NCBI GenBank assembly: GCA_964638635.1
Contig: CAZXAQ010000003.1
Span: 1 to 64,000, forward strand
Length of the DNA: 64,000 bases
Reading direction: 5' to 3'
From: SZUA-430 sp964638635
GTDB lineage: Bacteria; Pseudomonadota; Alphaproteobacteria; Micropepsales; Micropepsaceae
The notes beneath the pieces are model-generated. The model saw nothing but the letters and a program-made list of their open reading frames with translations. It was not told where the DNA came from and ran no database searches. Positions 1 through 7,813 of the stretch are shown here, piece by piece (the first letter of the stretch is position 1; each line of letters starts with the position of its first letter). The position numbers and the translations under genes are program-made.

Positions 1-86
1 CGGCGCTGTTTCTTTTGTCGGACGAGGCTGCTTACATCACAGGACAAACGCTCGCCGTCGACGGCGGGATGACGGGGTTGCGGTGA
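1..86 (+). CDS. SDR family oxidoreductase, C-terminal end only
   Basis: The window opens inside a gene whose last 27 codons read in frame from base 3 to a TGA at 84-86. The tail contains LLSDEAAYITGQTLAVDGG, the C-terminal signature of classical short-chain dehydrogenases/reductases: the S-D-x-A-x-Y-I-T-G-Q segment and the closing V-D-G-G before the end of the fold. These enzymes use NAD(P)H to reduce or oxidise carbonyl/hydroxyl substrates. The Rossmann motif and the catalytic Tyr-Lys lie outside the window, so the substrate cannot be guessed. The next small gene begins on the base after the stop codon. Confidence 0.85.
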   Translation, partial: ALFLLSDEAAYITGQTLAVDGGMTGLR

Positions 87-329
87 ATGTCACTGCATCG
101 GGTGTTCTTCGATAGCAACAACTCCCTCGACGGCGTGCGATACGATCTCGGCCTTCCTGCAGCTATGTACGACCTTAGCCGCATCCCTGATCTTAGAGAT
201 GGCGTTCGCGTCATCATCTGCATGCCAAACGAGCTTGAGATGGAAGCTATCTTGGAATTCGATCAAGCCTTGGGTCGGTGGGGAGCATTGCCGATCGAGG
301 GCACAATTCGATACTTGGACGGCAGCTAG
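87..329 (+). CDS. small hypothetical protein (80 aa)
   Basis: An 80-residue reading frame whose ATG directly follows the stop codon of the SDR gene, suggesting translational coupling in one operon. The protein is soluble and acidic, with no signal peptide or membrane segment. Its composition (balanced Leu/Ile/Asp/Glu, few Arg runs) is that of a real protein, not an antisense shadow. I do not recognise the family. The stop is followed within 20 bases by a large palindromic repeat, consistent with an operon end. Confidence 0.6.
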   Translation: MSLHRVFFDSNNSLDGVRYDLGLPAAMYDLSRIPDLRDGVRVIICMPNELEMEAILEFDQALGRWGALPIEGTIRYLDGS

Positions 330-347
330 CGCTAGAATCCCCCAGTT

Positions 348-441
348 CGTCATGGCCGGGATTGACCCGGCCACCCAGGGTCGCGCAATCAGAGCCTGAG
401 GACTGTGTCCCTGGGTGGCCGGGTCAAGCCCGGCCATGACG
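348..441. repeat. composite REP-like inverted repeat
   Basis: Two arms, 348-380 and 409-441, are near-perfect reverse complements of each other (CGTCATGGCCGGG...CACCCAGGG). Each arm also has an inner palindrome (GGCCGGG...CCCGGCC). The element sits in the 194-bp gap between two same-strand genes. Shorter relatives with the same GTCATGGCCGGG core occur at 1506, 2397, 13490 and 62313, so this is the longest member of a dispersed intergenic family. It could fold as a strong hairpin in RNA. Confidence 0.85.
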
Positions 442-523
442 ATGTTGTTGGTGGTGATTGTAGTGGACCGCACTGGCGCGCGCTAGCAACGGTTCACACG
501 ACGCGAGAAAAGGAACTTTACGC

Positions 524-1483
524 ATGCGCCTGCTCTCGGCCTTCCTCGCACTTCTCCTCACCCTCACCGCCGCCCACGCCGGCGACACGTTGCTCGGCGA
601 GTGGACCGACAGCGCGCGCAACAACCGCATCGTCCCGTACAAAGTCTACCTGCCGCAGCCGTCGCCAACCCCGGCCCCCGTCGTGCTCTTCTCCCACGGC
701 CTGGGCGGCAGCCGCGATGGCGCCGAGTACCTGCTGTCGTTCCTCGCCGAGCACGGCTATGTCGCCGTCGCGGTGCAGCACGCGGGCTCCGACACGCCCT
801 CCGTCTTCGGCGGCAACGGCTTCGACGAAGCGCGCATGCAGGAAGGCATGAAGCGGGCGCTCACGCTGGCGGCGGCGACCGACCGCTTCCGCGACATTCC
901 CTTCGCGATCGACGAGTTGGAAAAGATGAACGCCAGCGACGCGCGCTTGAAGGGCCGCCTCGACCTCGCGCGCCTCGGCATGTCCGGTCATTCGTACGGC
1001 GCCGCAACGACGCTCGCGATAGCCGGCCAAGGCTTCGGCCCGAACGGCGGCTTCAGCTTCGCCGACGAGCGCATCAAAGCGGCGATCGCCTACAGCCCGA
1101 ACAAACCGATGCAAGGCGACCCAGCCCAAGCCTTCGCCGACGTGCGCATCCCGACATTCCACATGACCGGCACGAACGACCAAAACCCGCTGAACCGCAA
1201 CGACCCGCCCACGAACCGCCAAGTCCCCTACAAGAACATCAAGAGCGCCGACAAATATCTGCTGGTCTTCAAAGACGGCGACCACATGATCTTCTCCGGC
1301 CGCGGTGTCCTGGGCGAAACGAGGCCGAACGACCCGCGCTTCCACGCCTGGATCCAAAAAGCCTCCCTCGCCTACTGGGACGCCTACCTGCGCGGCAACG
1401 TGGACGCGAAAACCTACCTCACCAGCGGCAAGTTCGCCGCGGAACTCGGCGGCGAGGGCACGTTCGAATTCCAACTGCGCTGA
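524..1483 (+). CDS. secreted alpha/beta hydrolase (dienelactone/PAF-acetylhydrolase-like)
   Basis: A 319-residue protein with a clear signal peptide (residues 1-19, cleavage after AHA), so it acts in the periplasm or outside. An oxyanion-hole element (SHGLGG, about residues 52-57) and a nucleophile elbow G-H-S-Y-G with Ser157 mark an alpha/beta hydrolase. A late Asp-Gly-Asp-His near residues 249-252 probably supplies the catalytic His. Arrangement and length resemble the chlorophyllase/PAF-acetylhydrolase/dienelactone hydrolase group. The natural ester substrate is unknown. The gene stands alone between two repeat elements; the ATG gives a well-formed signal peptide, which decides the start. 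Confidence 0.85.
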   Translation: MRLLSAFLALLLTLTAAHAGDTLLGEWTDSARNNRIVPYKVYLPQPSPTPAPVVLFSHGLGGSRDGAEYLLSFLAEHGYVAVAVQHAGSDTPSVFGGNGFDEARMQEGMKRALTLAAATDRFRDIPFAIDELEKMNASDARLKGRLDLARLGMSGHSYGAATTLAIAGQGFGPNGGFSFADERIKAAIAYSPNKPMQGDPAQAFADVRIPTFHMTGTNDQNPLNRNDPPTNRQVPYKNIKSADKYLLVFKDGDHMIFSGRGVLGETRPNDPRFHAWIQKASLAYWDAYLRGNVDAKTYLTSGKFAAELGGEGTFEFQLR

Positions 1484-1505
1484 GGAGCATCAACCCCAAA
1501 AGGTT

Positions 1506-1530
1506 CGTCATGGCCGGGCATGACGACTGA
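1506..1530 (+). repeat. single-arm REP-like element, copy A
   Basis: A 25-bp element (core CGTCATGGCCGGGC, ending TGACGACTGA) shares 24 of 25 bases, in the same orientation, with the element at 2397-2421. The two copies bracket the SIMPL gene. It is a half-sized relative of the repeat at 348-441. Confidence 0.7.
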
Positions 1531-1544
1531 TTTTGTTTGTGTCC

Positions 1545-2321
1545 CTACTTCCCCGCCGGCTCCAACTCGAACACGACGGAGAGGTTCGAACTGAACGTCT
1601 GCTCGCGCGCAATGATCTGGACGGCATCCTTGGGCGGTTCGCTGTAGTTCTCAGCACGCCACATCGGCAATTCCGACGCCGTCTCCGGATCGACTTTCAC
1701 CACGCGCCCCACGCGCTGACCCAAAGCCTTCGCGGCGATCGAAGCCCTCCGCAGCGCATCCTTCGCCGCGAGCGCACGCACTTGATCCTCGAACTTCACC
1801 GCATCCTTCGTCGAAAACGACACCTCGTCGATGTTCGTCGCGCCTAAGCGGATCATGCGATCCAAAAGCTTTCCGGAATACTGCCCCACCGGCAGTGTCA
1901 CCTTGATCGAGTTCTTCACCACATACCCCGTCGTAATCATCTCGTTCTGCTGATAGCCGCCCTGCCCCGACGTCGGATGCTGCGGCGTGATCGAGAAGCC
2001 TTGCGTCCGGACTTTGTCGCGATCGATCCCGTCTGCGCTCAACCCTTCCAGGATACGCGCCGTGATCAGATTGTTCTGATCGAGCGCATCGGCCGCCGAC
2101 TTTGCCGATGTCGTCACCGCACCGGACACTTCCACATTGTCCGGCTGCACGTCGATCGACGCGCTACCCCGCACCGTAATCGTGCGCGGCTCGGCCTTGT
2201 GCAGCGACGGAAACATCCCCGGCGCAAACGTCCACGCCACCCACGCGGCGGCGAGCAACGCCAACGCCACCGCAAACGTGCGAAACGCCAAGCCGATCGT
2301 CTCCATCGCCACCCTCCTCAT
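1545..2321 (-). CDS. SIMPL domain protein (DUF541), membrane-anchored or secreted
   Basis: 258 residues with one N-terminal hydrophobic segment (about residues 10-32) followed by the DUF541/SIMPL domain: R-T-I-T-V-R-G-S-A near the start, Q-P-D-N-V-E-V-S-G, and the later A-x-x-D-A-L-R-R-A helix with G-Q-R-V-G. SIMPL proteins (E. coli YggE is one) are periplasmic beta-rich proteins often linked to oxidative or envelope stress; their biochemical role is poorly defined. An alternative ATG at 2306 (METIG) would drop five residues and keep the anchor. It has no obvious operon partner. Confidence 0.85.
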   Translation of the reverse strand: MRRVAMETIGLAFRTFAVALALLAAAWVAWTFAPGMFPSLHKAEPRTITVRGSASIDVQPDNVEVSGAVTTSAKSAADALDQNNLITARILEGLSADGIDRDKVRTQGFSITPQHPTSGQGGYQQNEMITTGYVVKNSIKVTLPVGQYSGKLLDRMIRLGATNIDEVSFSTKDAVKFEDQVRALAAKDALRRASIAAKALGQRVGRVVKVDPETASELPMWRAENYSEPPKDAVQIIAREQTFSSNLSVVFELEPAGK

Positions 2322-2396
2322 TGTGTCGACGGAATTCTAATCCCAGTCCCCGCGAACGCCATACGCGCAGGACGTGTAGGGACGACACCAAAAGGT

Positions 2397-2421
2397 CGTC
2401 ATGGCCGGGCTTGACGACTGA
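2397..2421 (+). repeat. single-arm REP-like element, copy B
   Basis: Same 25-bp element and orientation as 1506-1530, differing at one base. It lies between the divergent end of the SIMPL promoter region and the 3' end of the DUF1491 gene. Confidence 0.7.
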
Positions 2422-2465
2422 AGAAGTGGAGATGGCGCAAACAACACTCGTTCACCAGGCAAACT

Positions 2466-2804
2466 CTACTCCTTCTCCTCCGTCAAAAAATCCCGCCCCT
2501 CGCGATCCTCGACCTCCACCACCCAAAGATCCGCGTCCCGTTTGCGCGCCCGCGCGATGTAGTCTTCCGCCACCGCGTCAGCCACCACCTCCGCGCCCGT
2601 CGCCTTCACCCACCGCCGCCCGCCGTCGCGCCCATAGGTTGCGGACCAAACACGCGCCGTACCGTTTAGCAGGGACACCTTCACCAGCACCGCGCCGGAC
2701 TCCGGATCGCCCTTGGCAGCCACAAAAGCGGACGCGCCGTTCACTTCCGCGCGCCGGATCAGCGCCGCGGCCCAGATCGAAGTTTTGATCCTAGGCTCTG
2801 TCAC
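2466..2804 (-). CDS. DUF1491 family protein
   Basis: A 112-residue cytoplasmic protein beginning M-T-E-P-R-I-K-T and containing I-x-A-A-A-L-I-R-R-A, then A-A-K-G-D-P-E-S-G-A-V-L-V-K and a closing W-V-V-E-V-E-D-R-E-G-R-D-F-L. This order and length match DUF1491, a family of unknown function found essentially in Alphaproteobacteria, which helps place the organism. No enzyme motif is visible. The gene is monocistronic, with REP-like DNA downstream and the divergent start of the BcsA-like gene about 120 bp upstream. Confidence 0.8.
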   Translation of the reverse strand: MTEPRIKTSIWAAALIRRAEVNGASAFVAAKGDPESGAVLVKVSLLNGTARVWSATYGRDGGRRWVKATGAEVVADAVAEDYIARARKRDADLWVVEVEDREGRDFLTEEKE

Positions 2805-2923
2805 AGGTGTGCCATGTTTGAAGACGTGTCCCCCTGATTGAACCTGACTGAGTCAATATTGCCACTTCGCCGGTTACACAACTTGCGATTCCATCGACCG
2901 CGGCGATTCGGGGCGATTCGCGA

Positions 2924-4948
2924 GTGCGTAGGGGCGGTTCAGTGACGAGTGAAGAGTCTACGCGTAACCCATCAGAACGTCTCGTTTTTCGGGGCGTTCC
3001 TTTGAAGCGTTCTTTGGCGTTCGGGATCGGTGCGGCCATCCTGATCGTCCACCTACTCTGGCGTGCAGACGCGACGCTGGCCGGGCTCTCGACCCAAGGC
3101 TTCGCGCTCTCGATCGTTCTTTTCGCCGTGGAAGCCTTCATCGCCATCGGCCTCACGCTCGCAGCCCTCGCTGACATCCTGCCCGCTGCCATCGACATCA
3201 AACCCGAAGGCATGCGCGACGCCGACCTACCGAGCGCCGACGTTTTCTTTGTCATCACCGATCCGAAGCTTGCGCCAAAGGCCGCCTACTCGCTCGCGGC
3301 GGCAGCGCAGCTCGACTACCCGAAAGACCGCGTGCGGCTGCACCTCGTCGGCGTCGATCGTGCGAGCGATCAAGAGTCGCTCAACACGCTGGCCGAACGC
3401 ATGCGTGTCTCCTGGCTCGCGGCCTCTCCGGAGGCAACCACGGGAACCGCCATCAACGCGGCGCTCGCGCGCACCGCAGGCACGCTGGTGCTGGTGCTGA
3501 ACGTCGGCGAAGCGCCGACGCCCGACCTTCTGCGCCGCGTCGCCGGCGGCTTTGTCGCGAACGCAAACCTTGCGTTCTGCGACATCCCCGTCTTCGCGAT
3601 CGACGGCGACCCGGTCTTGAGCGACATCGACGTCAACCGCCGCCTGCCGAACGACCCCGGCGCCTTCTTCAAAACCTGCCTGAAAACGATCGGCGCCGCG
3701 ACCGGCTCGCTGGGCCTGAACCACCGCACGATCTGGCGCCGCACAGCGCTCTCGAACGCGGGCAGCTGCTCGCGCTGGAACCTGCGCCCTGACGCGCCCG
3801 CGCGCATCCGTGCGGCGGAGACGGGCTGGCTGCGCGGCATCGTCACCCGGCCGATGGTGGCCGCCCTCGCGCCGGACACGGTGCGCGACTACTTGCGCAC
3901 GCGCATGGGCCAGCGCATCGGCACGATCGACGCGGCGCTGAGCCAAGACCCGCTCACCCGCCGTGGCTTAAGCGCGCGCGAGCGCCTGTCGTGGATGCCA
4001 GCCCTCTTCGGCGCACTGATGCCGTTCGCGTGGGCCCTGACCTTCGCCCTGCCGCCGCTCGCGCTCCTGCTCTCGATCCCGATCTTCGGCACCACAAGCC
4101 CCGTCGCGGCCACGGCCTTCTCGCTCATCGCGACGATCACCGCGATCGCCATGGCGGGCAGCCTCAACGCCGGCATGCGCGGCCGCCTGATCGGCGCCTG
4201 GAGCGAAATCCTGGAGTCGCTGCTCACCGCGCCGTCGCTGCTCCAAATCATCACCCGCCGCGCGAAGGCCGAACGCGTGCCGGCGCCGGAGCACGCGAAC
4301 GGCCTGCTCGTCGTCGTCTTCGCCGTGGCCCTCGCGGGCACGACGCTGGGCGTCACCGCCTGGTTCACGAAGCCGGAGCTGCACGCGACGGTCGCGCCGA
4401 TGCTGGCGCTCACGCTGTTCACGGCGGCGCTGCTCGCCTGTCTCCTCGGCGCCATCGCCGAGCCGCGCCAACGACGACTAGCGCCCCGCGTCAAGCGCCG
4501 CCTGAGCGCCGAGCTCTTGATCGGCGGCAGCAATGTGGCCGGCCGCCTCGCCGACGTCTCCGTACACGGCGCGCAGTTCATCGCAAACGAAACGGTCGAC
4601 CTCCCCGCCCGCGCGCTCGCCGGTCAACTGACGCTCGACGGACCCCAAGGCAAGACGACGCTGCCCGTTCAACTCTCGCGCCAGATGGAAGCGTTCGGCC
4701 GCCCCGCCTTCGGCCTCTCCTTCACCGGCCGCACGGTTGGGGAGTTCGCCACCATCGTCCGCCTCGCCCACAAAACCGGCGACGCCTATGCCGACCTCTG
4801 CGACAAGCGTAGCAAACGCGCCGGCCTCACCCGACTGTTCACGAGCCTCAGCTGGCGCGGCATCTTCAGCCTCTGGCGCAAAGTCAACCCGCCGCCCGCA
4901 CAGGCGACCTGGATCCCGCTGCGCCGCCTCTCGCGCACGATGCACTGA
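2924..4948 (+). CDS. BcsA-like membrane protein with degenerate GT2 domain and PilZ domain
   Basis: 674 residues. Order: two N-terminal membrane helices (about 28-85), a glycosyltransferase-2-like domain (about 100-330), four or more membrane helices (about 360-510), and a C-terminal PilZ domain (about 515-630). The layout is that of cellulose synthase catalytic subunits. The catalytic signatures are lost: where BcsA has its second acidic motif (D-A-D-H) this protein has N193-V-G-E, and the TED and QxxRW motifs are not recognisable. The PilZ c-di-GMP motifs are intact: R522xxxR526 and D544-x-S546-x-x-G549. It is therefore probably a c-di-GMP-responsive pseudo-synthase. A GTG start is used; another in-frame GTG lies at 2942. 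No BcsB/BcsC partner is adjacent. Confidence 0.8.
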   Translation: MRRGGSVTSEESTRNPSERLVFRGVPLKRSLAFGIGAAILIVHLLWRADATLAGLSTQGFALSIVLFAVEAFIAIGLTLAALADILPAAIDIKPEGMRDADLPSADVFFVITDPKLAPKAAYSLAAAAQLDYPKDRVRLHLVGVDRASDQESLNTLAERMRVSWLAASPEATTGTAINAALARTAGTLVLVLNVGEAPTPDLLRRVAGGFVANANLAFCDIPVFAIDGDPVLSDIDVNRRLPNDPGAFFKTCLKTIGAATGSLGLNHRTIWRRTALSNAGSCSRWNLRPDAPARIRAAETGWLRGIVTRPMVAALAPDTVRDYLRTRMGQRIGTIDAALSQDPLTRRGLSARERLSWMPALFGALMPFAWALTFALPPLALLLSIPIFGTTSPVAATAFSLIATITAIAMAGSLNAGMRGRLIGAWSEILESLLTAPSLLQIITRRAKAERVPAPEHANGLLVVVFAVALAGTTLGVTAWFTKPELHATVAPMLALTLFTAALLACLLGAIAEPRQRRLAPRVKRRLSAELLIGGSNVAGRLADVSVHGAQFIANETVDLPARALAGQLTLDGPQGKTTLPVQLSRQMEAFGRPAFGLSFTGRTVGEFATIVRLAHKTGDAYADLCDKRSKRAGLTRLFTSLSWRGIFSLWRKVNPPPAQATWIPLRRLSRTMH

Positions 4949-4964
4949 GCAGAAGACAGGGATC

Positions 4965-5025
4965 AGGTATCAGGGATCAGAAAGACCGCGAGACGGCGTC
5001 GGCCTCTTTCTGATACCTGATACCT
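4965..5025. repeat. inverted repeat after BcsA-like gene
   Basis: Arms 4965-4985 and 5005-5025 (AGGTATCAGGGATCAGAAAG and its complement) match at 20 of 21 positions around a 19-nt loop. It starts 17 bp after the stop codon of the BcsA-like gene and could act as a hairpin terminator or mRNA stabiliser, although no U-tract follows. Similar GGGATC-bearing palindromes recur at 6516-6580. Confidence 0.8.
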
Positions 5026-5618
5026 AGTTCCGGTGACACAGTGCAAGTAACAATCTTGCGCGAACCCGCAACGATCTAACCACCGCAACGCACGTCAACG
5101 CCCTTGACTCTCGAAACGAGAGGTCCAAACTCATGCCTAGACGATCGCGCGCCCAAATAGAGTCTCTGACGACTGGCCGCCCATCGCTCGATGACAGGTG
5201 CTTCACGGGATGACCGAAGCCCTGAGTTGTCGCGAAGGAGTGCGGCCCAAAGGGAGCGCAACCGTCTGAATGAGCGGAGCAACAACTGACGGAGGGAGCA
5301 TGACGCCACCGGACATGAGTTCCGCCCTCAAGATTGAGGGCAAGGTCCGCTAGCACTCGCGAATGGATGCTGAAATTGCGACAGACTGCCGTCGCGAGAA
5401 GCCCGGACTCTTCAAGACGACAATTTGAAAGCATGCAACGGCGTGCCTAAACCACACGCTCGTAAACTTAGGCCGGCTCTGCTGGCCAAAGAATCGGAAG
5501 TGATGAAGAGCCCTGCGGAGCGACGCGTCGCCCCAGGGCTCATTCTTTTTGTCACAAGACGCCAGCCTCGCGGAAAGCGCCTGGGAGCACCGGCTTCCGG
5601 TCGGTCCTTTCAACGCGC
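5026..5618. other. 593-bp gene-poor stretch
   Basis: No convincing protein-coding gene is seen on either strand. The frames that stay open have atypical composition (Arg/Ser/His/Cys-rich) and no ribosome-binding sites. A rho-independent terminator at 5508-5550 reading rightward is the only strong signal. With no protein gene in front of it, the segment before it may be transcribed as a non-coding RNA or be a decayed gene. No tRNA, tmRNA or RNase P pattern could be confirmed by eye. Confidence 0.5.
5508..5550 (+). terminator. rho-independent terminator, orphan
   Basis: A perfect 8-bp stem GAGCCCTG (5508-5515) / CAGGGCTC (5534-5541) is followed by ATTCTTTTT. It would end rightward transcription, but no rightward gene lies between the BcsA-like gene's own inverted repeat and this site. 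On the other strand it lies downstream of the 5619-5975 gene, where it lacks a T-tract. Confidence 0.65.
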
Positions 5619-5975
5619 CTATACGTCTTCGCTCGCACCGTCAACCAGGCGGTGCCCATCGCCGTAAACATCGAACGCAACGGCAAACCAAATGCGCACG
5701 CCCGCGAGCACGCCCAGCAGGACGAAAAGAATCGCCGGAAAGACGACGCCAACAAGCGCAACGCTTCCGCCCGCCTCGGCAAGGCGCGGGCCGGTGTCGG
5801 CCAGCCACACACCCGAAAGAACGAGGATCGCAAGGTGGCACACCAACCGCGCGATGCCCGCGCCCGCCAACATCCACGACAAGCGCAGCCACCGATAGAG
5901 CCCGTAAAGGACGGCAAACGCAGCACCGCTCGCCAAGGCGAAGACGACAAGCGGCGAAAAGGCTTCGATCATCAT
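5619..5975 (-). CDS. small integral membrane protein (118 aa), unknown
   Basis: 118 residues with about three to four hydrophobic helices (roughly 5-25, 30-58, 68-95), a Gly/Ala/Val/Leu-rich composition and an acidic C-terminus ending G-A-S-E-D-V. It is predicted to sit in the inner membrane. I do not recognise the family. Two consecutive ATG codons mark the start (5975 or 5972). No partner gene is adjacent; both flanks are long non-coding stretches. Confidence 0.6.
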   Translation of the reverse strand: MMIEAFSPLVVFALASGAAFAVLYGLYRWLRLSWMLAGAGIARLVCHLAILVLSGVWLADTGPRLAEAGGSVALVGVVFPAILFVLLGVLAGVRIWFAVAFDVYGDGHRLVDGASEDV

Positions 5976-6588
5976 CTACATCGCCCACACCATCGCGCGA
6001 ACCCAGTCTGCGCCCGCGACACAAGCCGAGCAAGTCCCCGGCGTCTCGCCCGCGGGCGGAAACCTCGCAACCTCGGCCGTGGTCGAGTTCAAAGTCCAGC
6101 AAGACAAGTTGCGCCTCGATCCTGACGTCGACGGTTTACGTCAACGACGAATAGCCCTGAGACTAAACGCCCCTTGCAATCTCAGCCTTAATATACTATC
6201 TCTCTCACTTATACTACGTGCCGCGACCCACGGATCCGCGCGGCTTTCCCTGGTCCGCCCTGGCGGCCAGCGGCTGCGACTTGAAACTGTCTATCGACTC
6301 TCACGAAGCATGGCGGCCCAAAGGGCGCCCGGCGTTGCATCTTTGCTGCACGATTTTCAGCGGCGCGCGCTCTCGGCAACGCCCGAATGACGTAACAAAC
6401 AACGGATAAGTTACGCATATGTTACGGCAAAAACGGCGGAGAGCCGCCGATGTTACGCTGTGACGGATTCGATCGCGTGCAAATTCCGAAGTGCCGCAAT
6501 GCCACACCCTGCACCGGACTACAGAGCACGGAACGCAGGGATCGGAAGGCACCCCTCCGATCCCTGTTCTCTGTATTCCGTCTCCCGA
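5976..6588. other. 613-bp stretch without a supported gene
   Basis: Nothing convincing is coded here. Contents: the upstream region of the leftward 5619-5975 gene, an AT-rich patch at about 6188-6216 that could hold its promoter, and a long inverted repeat at 6516-6580 just beyond the end of the DUF4199 gene. Open frames are short and Arg/Pro-rich. Confidence 0.5.
6516..6580. repeat. inverted repeat downstream of the DUF4199 gene
   Basis: A perfect inner stem CAGGGATCGGA (6536-6546) / TCCGATCCCTG (6556-6566) with a 9-nt loop. Outer sequences ACAGAG...GGAA and TTCTCTGTATTCC extend the pairing with small bulges. It lies 9 bp past the leftward DUF4199 gene and probably forms a 3'-end hairpin. 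No T-tract follows on either strand. It resembles the element at 4965-5025. Confidence 0.75.
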
Positions 6589-7128
6589 CTACGCGCGCGC
6601 CGGCAACACCTTCGAATTCCTGAGCAGCGCCGCCGAGATCAGCGCCACAATCACGCCCACCGGGAAAATCTCCAGGAACGTGAGCCCCATCCGGTAGGGC
6701 ATGTTCGTGTTGTACGCCGTCATCATCGCGTTCATTTCGGCGACGAGCTTGTCGAGCGCGGGCCCGGCGAGTCCCTTGGCCTTTTCGCCCGCGATGTAGT
6801 GGTCCATATAGGCCTTCATATACGTGCCGTCGGTCGCGGCCATATAGACCTCCCACCCGGCCACATAGATGATGCCCGCGACCACCGCGATAGCGAGCCC
6901 CATCAGAAACGCAGGCACGAACTTGATGACCCCGCCCAGGTCCCGGTCGCGGTACCGCTTCACCCCGAAGAAGATCATCGACAGCGCGACGATCATGGTG
7001 AGGTACCCGACGAACAGCGAGTTGTCGCTCATTTCGGGGTTCCCCCCGGCGGCGACGATGAACGCGATCATGATGCCGATAACGATCAGCCCGGCAAACG
7101 TGCCGTAGAGAAAGATGATGTTGGTCAT
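6589..7128 (-). CDS. DUF4199 domain membrane protein
   Basis: 179 residues with four membrane helices (about 3-25, 40-58, 70-92, 148-170). A long extracytoplasmic loop between helices three and four carries the E-V-Y-M...T-Y-M-K-A-Y-M segment typical of DUF4199 proteins. Function is unknown; these inner-membrane proteins commonly sit beside LuxR-type regulators. A Shine-Dalgarno AAGGAGG lies 13-19 bases before the ATG. The 26-bp dyad at 7198-7223 lies about 70 bp upstream and is repeated before the VOC gene, which suggests common control by the LuxR-type protein encoded at 7814-8239. Confidence 0.8.
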   Translation of the reverse strand: MTNIIFLYGTFAGLIVIGIMIAFIVAAGGNPEMSDNSLFVGYLTMIVALSMIFFGVKRYRDRDLGGVIKFVPAFLMGLAIAVVAGIIYVAGWEVYMAATDGTYMKAYMDHYIAGEKAKGLAGPALDKLVAEMNAMMTAYNTNMPYRMGLTFLEIFPVGVIVALISAALLRNSKVLPARA

Positions 7129-7197
7129 GGGATGCTTTGCCCCTCCTTCGGGCGTTGACGAGGGCTCCTGAACTACCCGCCAACGCCGCTCAAATGT

Positions 7198-7223
7198 ATC
7201 GCCCGAAAGGGTGATTTCGCAGA
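7198..7223 (-). promoter_or_regulatory. candidate operator, copy 1 (upstream of DUF4199 gene)
   Basis: A 26-bp sequence identical to 7769-7794. Its core is an imperfect dyad ATCGCCC-GAAA-GGGTGAT, the kind of symmetrical site a LuxR-type dimer binds. It lies about 70 bp ahead of the DUF4199 start codon, a position suited to activation. Identity, symmetry and matching placement are seen; the binding protein is inferred. Confidence 0.6.
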
Positions 7224-7245
7224 AATCAGCCCGTCGGACGACCCG

Positions 7246-7722
7246 TTAGCCGTGGTCTTTTTCCTCCGGCTGCCACAGCTCGATCGGATTTCCCTCCGGG
7301 TCGTTGAGCTTGGCGAACCGCCCGTTCGGATAGACCTCCGGGTTGACCTCGACCGCGATTCCCTTGGCCCGAAGCTGGGCGACCATCTTGTCCAAGCTCC
7401 GCACCCGGAAATTGAGCATCCACATCTTGGACGGATCGCCGAAATAGGTCGTGTCCTGTTTGAACGGTGCGAACACGGTCGTCCCGGCCTCCTGCCGCCA
7501 CGGCGCCGCGTCATAGTCCTCCGGAACCTTGGTCACGCCGAGGTTCTCCTCGTACCACTTGGCCAGCGCCTTCGGGTCCTTGGCCCGAAAGAAGAACCCG
7601 CCAAACCCGGTCACGCGCTCCATCTGCTGCTCTCCTGTTGCCGCGGCGCCCATGGCCGCAAACGACACGCCCGCGCCGGCAAACACAAGCACGTCGCGGC
7701 GGTTCAAATCGTCTGAAAGCAT
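7246..7722 (-). CDS. VOC family protein (glyoxalase/bleomycin-resistance fold) with Tat-like leader
   Basis: 158 residues. The region from M33 (MERVTGFGG) onward is a single VOC domain: F-F-F-R-A-K-D-P-x-A-L-A-K-W-Y near the start, N-F-R-V in the middle, and the closing L-N-D-P-E-G-N-P-I-E-L-W-Q with a putative metal-ligand Glu. The N-terminal 32 residues contain N-R-R-D-V-L-V-F-A-G-A-G, resembling a twin-arginine leader, so the protein may be exported. A GGAGAGGA ribosome-binding site before the ATG at 7722 supports this start. The substrate is unknown. A copy of the 26-bp dyad lies 47 bp upstream. Confidence 0.8.
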   Translation of the reverse strand: MLSDDLNRRDVLVFAGAGVSFAAMGAAATGEQQMERVTGFGGFFFRAKDPKALAKWYEENLGVTKVPEDYDAAPWRQEAGTTVFAPFKQDTTYFGDPSKMWMLNFRVRSLDKMVAQLRAKGIAVEVNPEVYPNGRFAKLNDPEGNPIELWQPEEKDHG

Positions 7723-7768
7723 GGGCGTCCTCTCCAGGCACCTTTAGCGCTTGGGACGCCCACCCGCC

Positions 7769-7794
7769 ATCGCCCGAAAGGGTGATTTCGCAGA
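7769..7794 (-). promoter_or_regulatory. candidate operator, copy 2 (upstream of VOC gene)
   Basis: Identical over 26 bp to 7198-7223 and in the same orientation relative to the gene it precedes. It lies between the VOC start codon (7722) and the end of the LuxR-type gene (7814). A 10-bp remnant of the same word, ATCGCCCGAA at 8238-8247, overlaps the start of the regulator gene itself. Confidence 0.6.
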
Positions 7795-7813
7795 TTTCCG
7801 CCAGCGAAAAAAC

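Noticed and set aside
5330..5410. RNase P-like GTCCGGGCTTCTC on the minus strand
   Set aside because: Only a short resemblance to the conserved P4 neighbourhood; the other conserved segments were not found at the expected distances.
5024..5434. 136-codon minus-strand frame in the gene-poor stretch
   Set aside because: Rich in Ser/Arg/His/Cys, no ribosome-binding site, no recognisable motif. Treated as non-coding.
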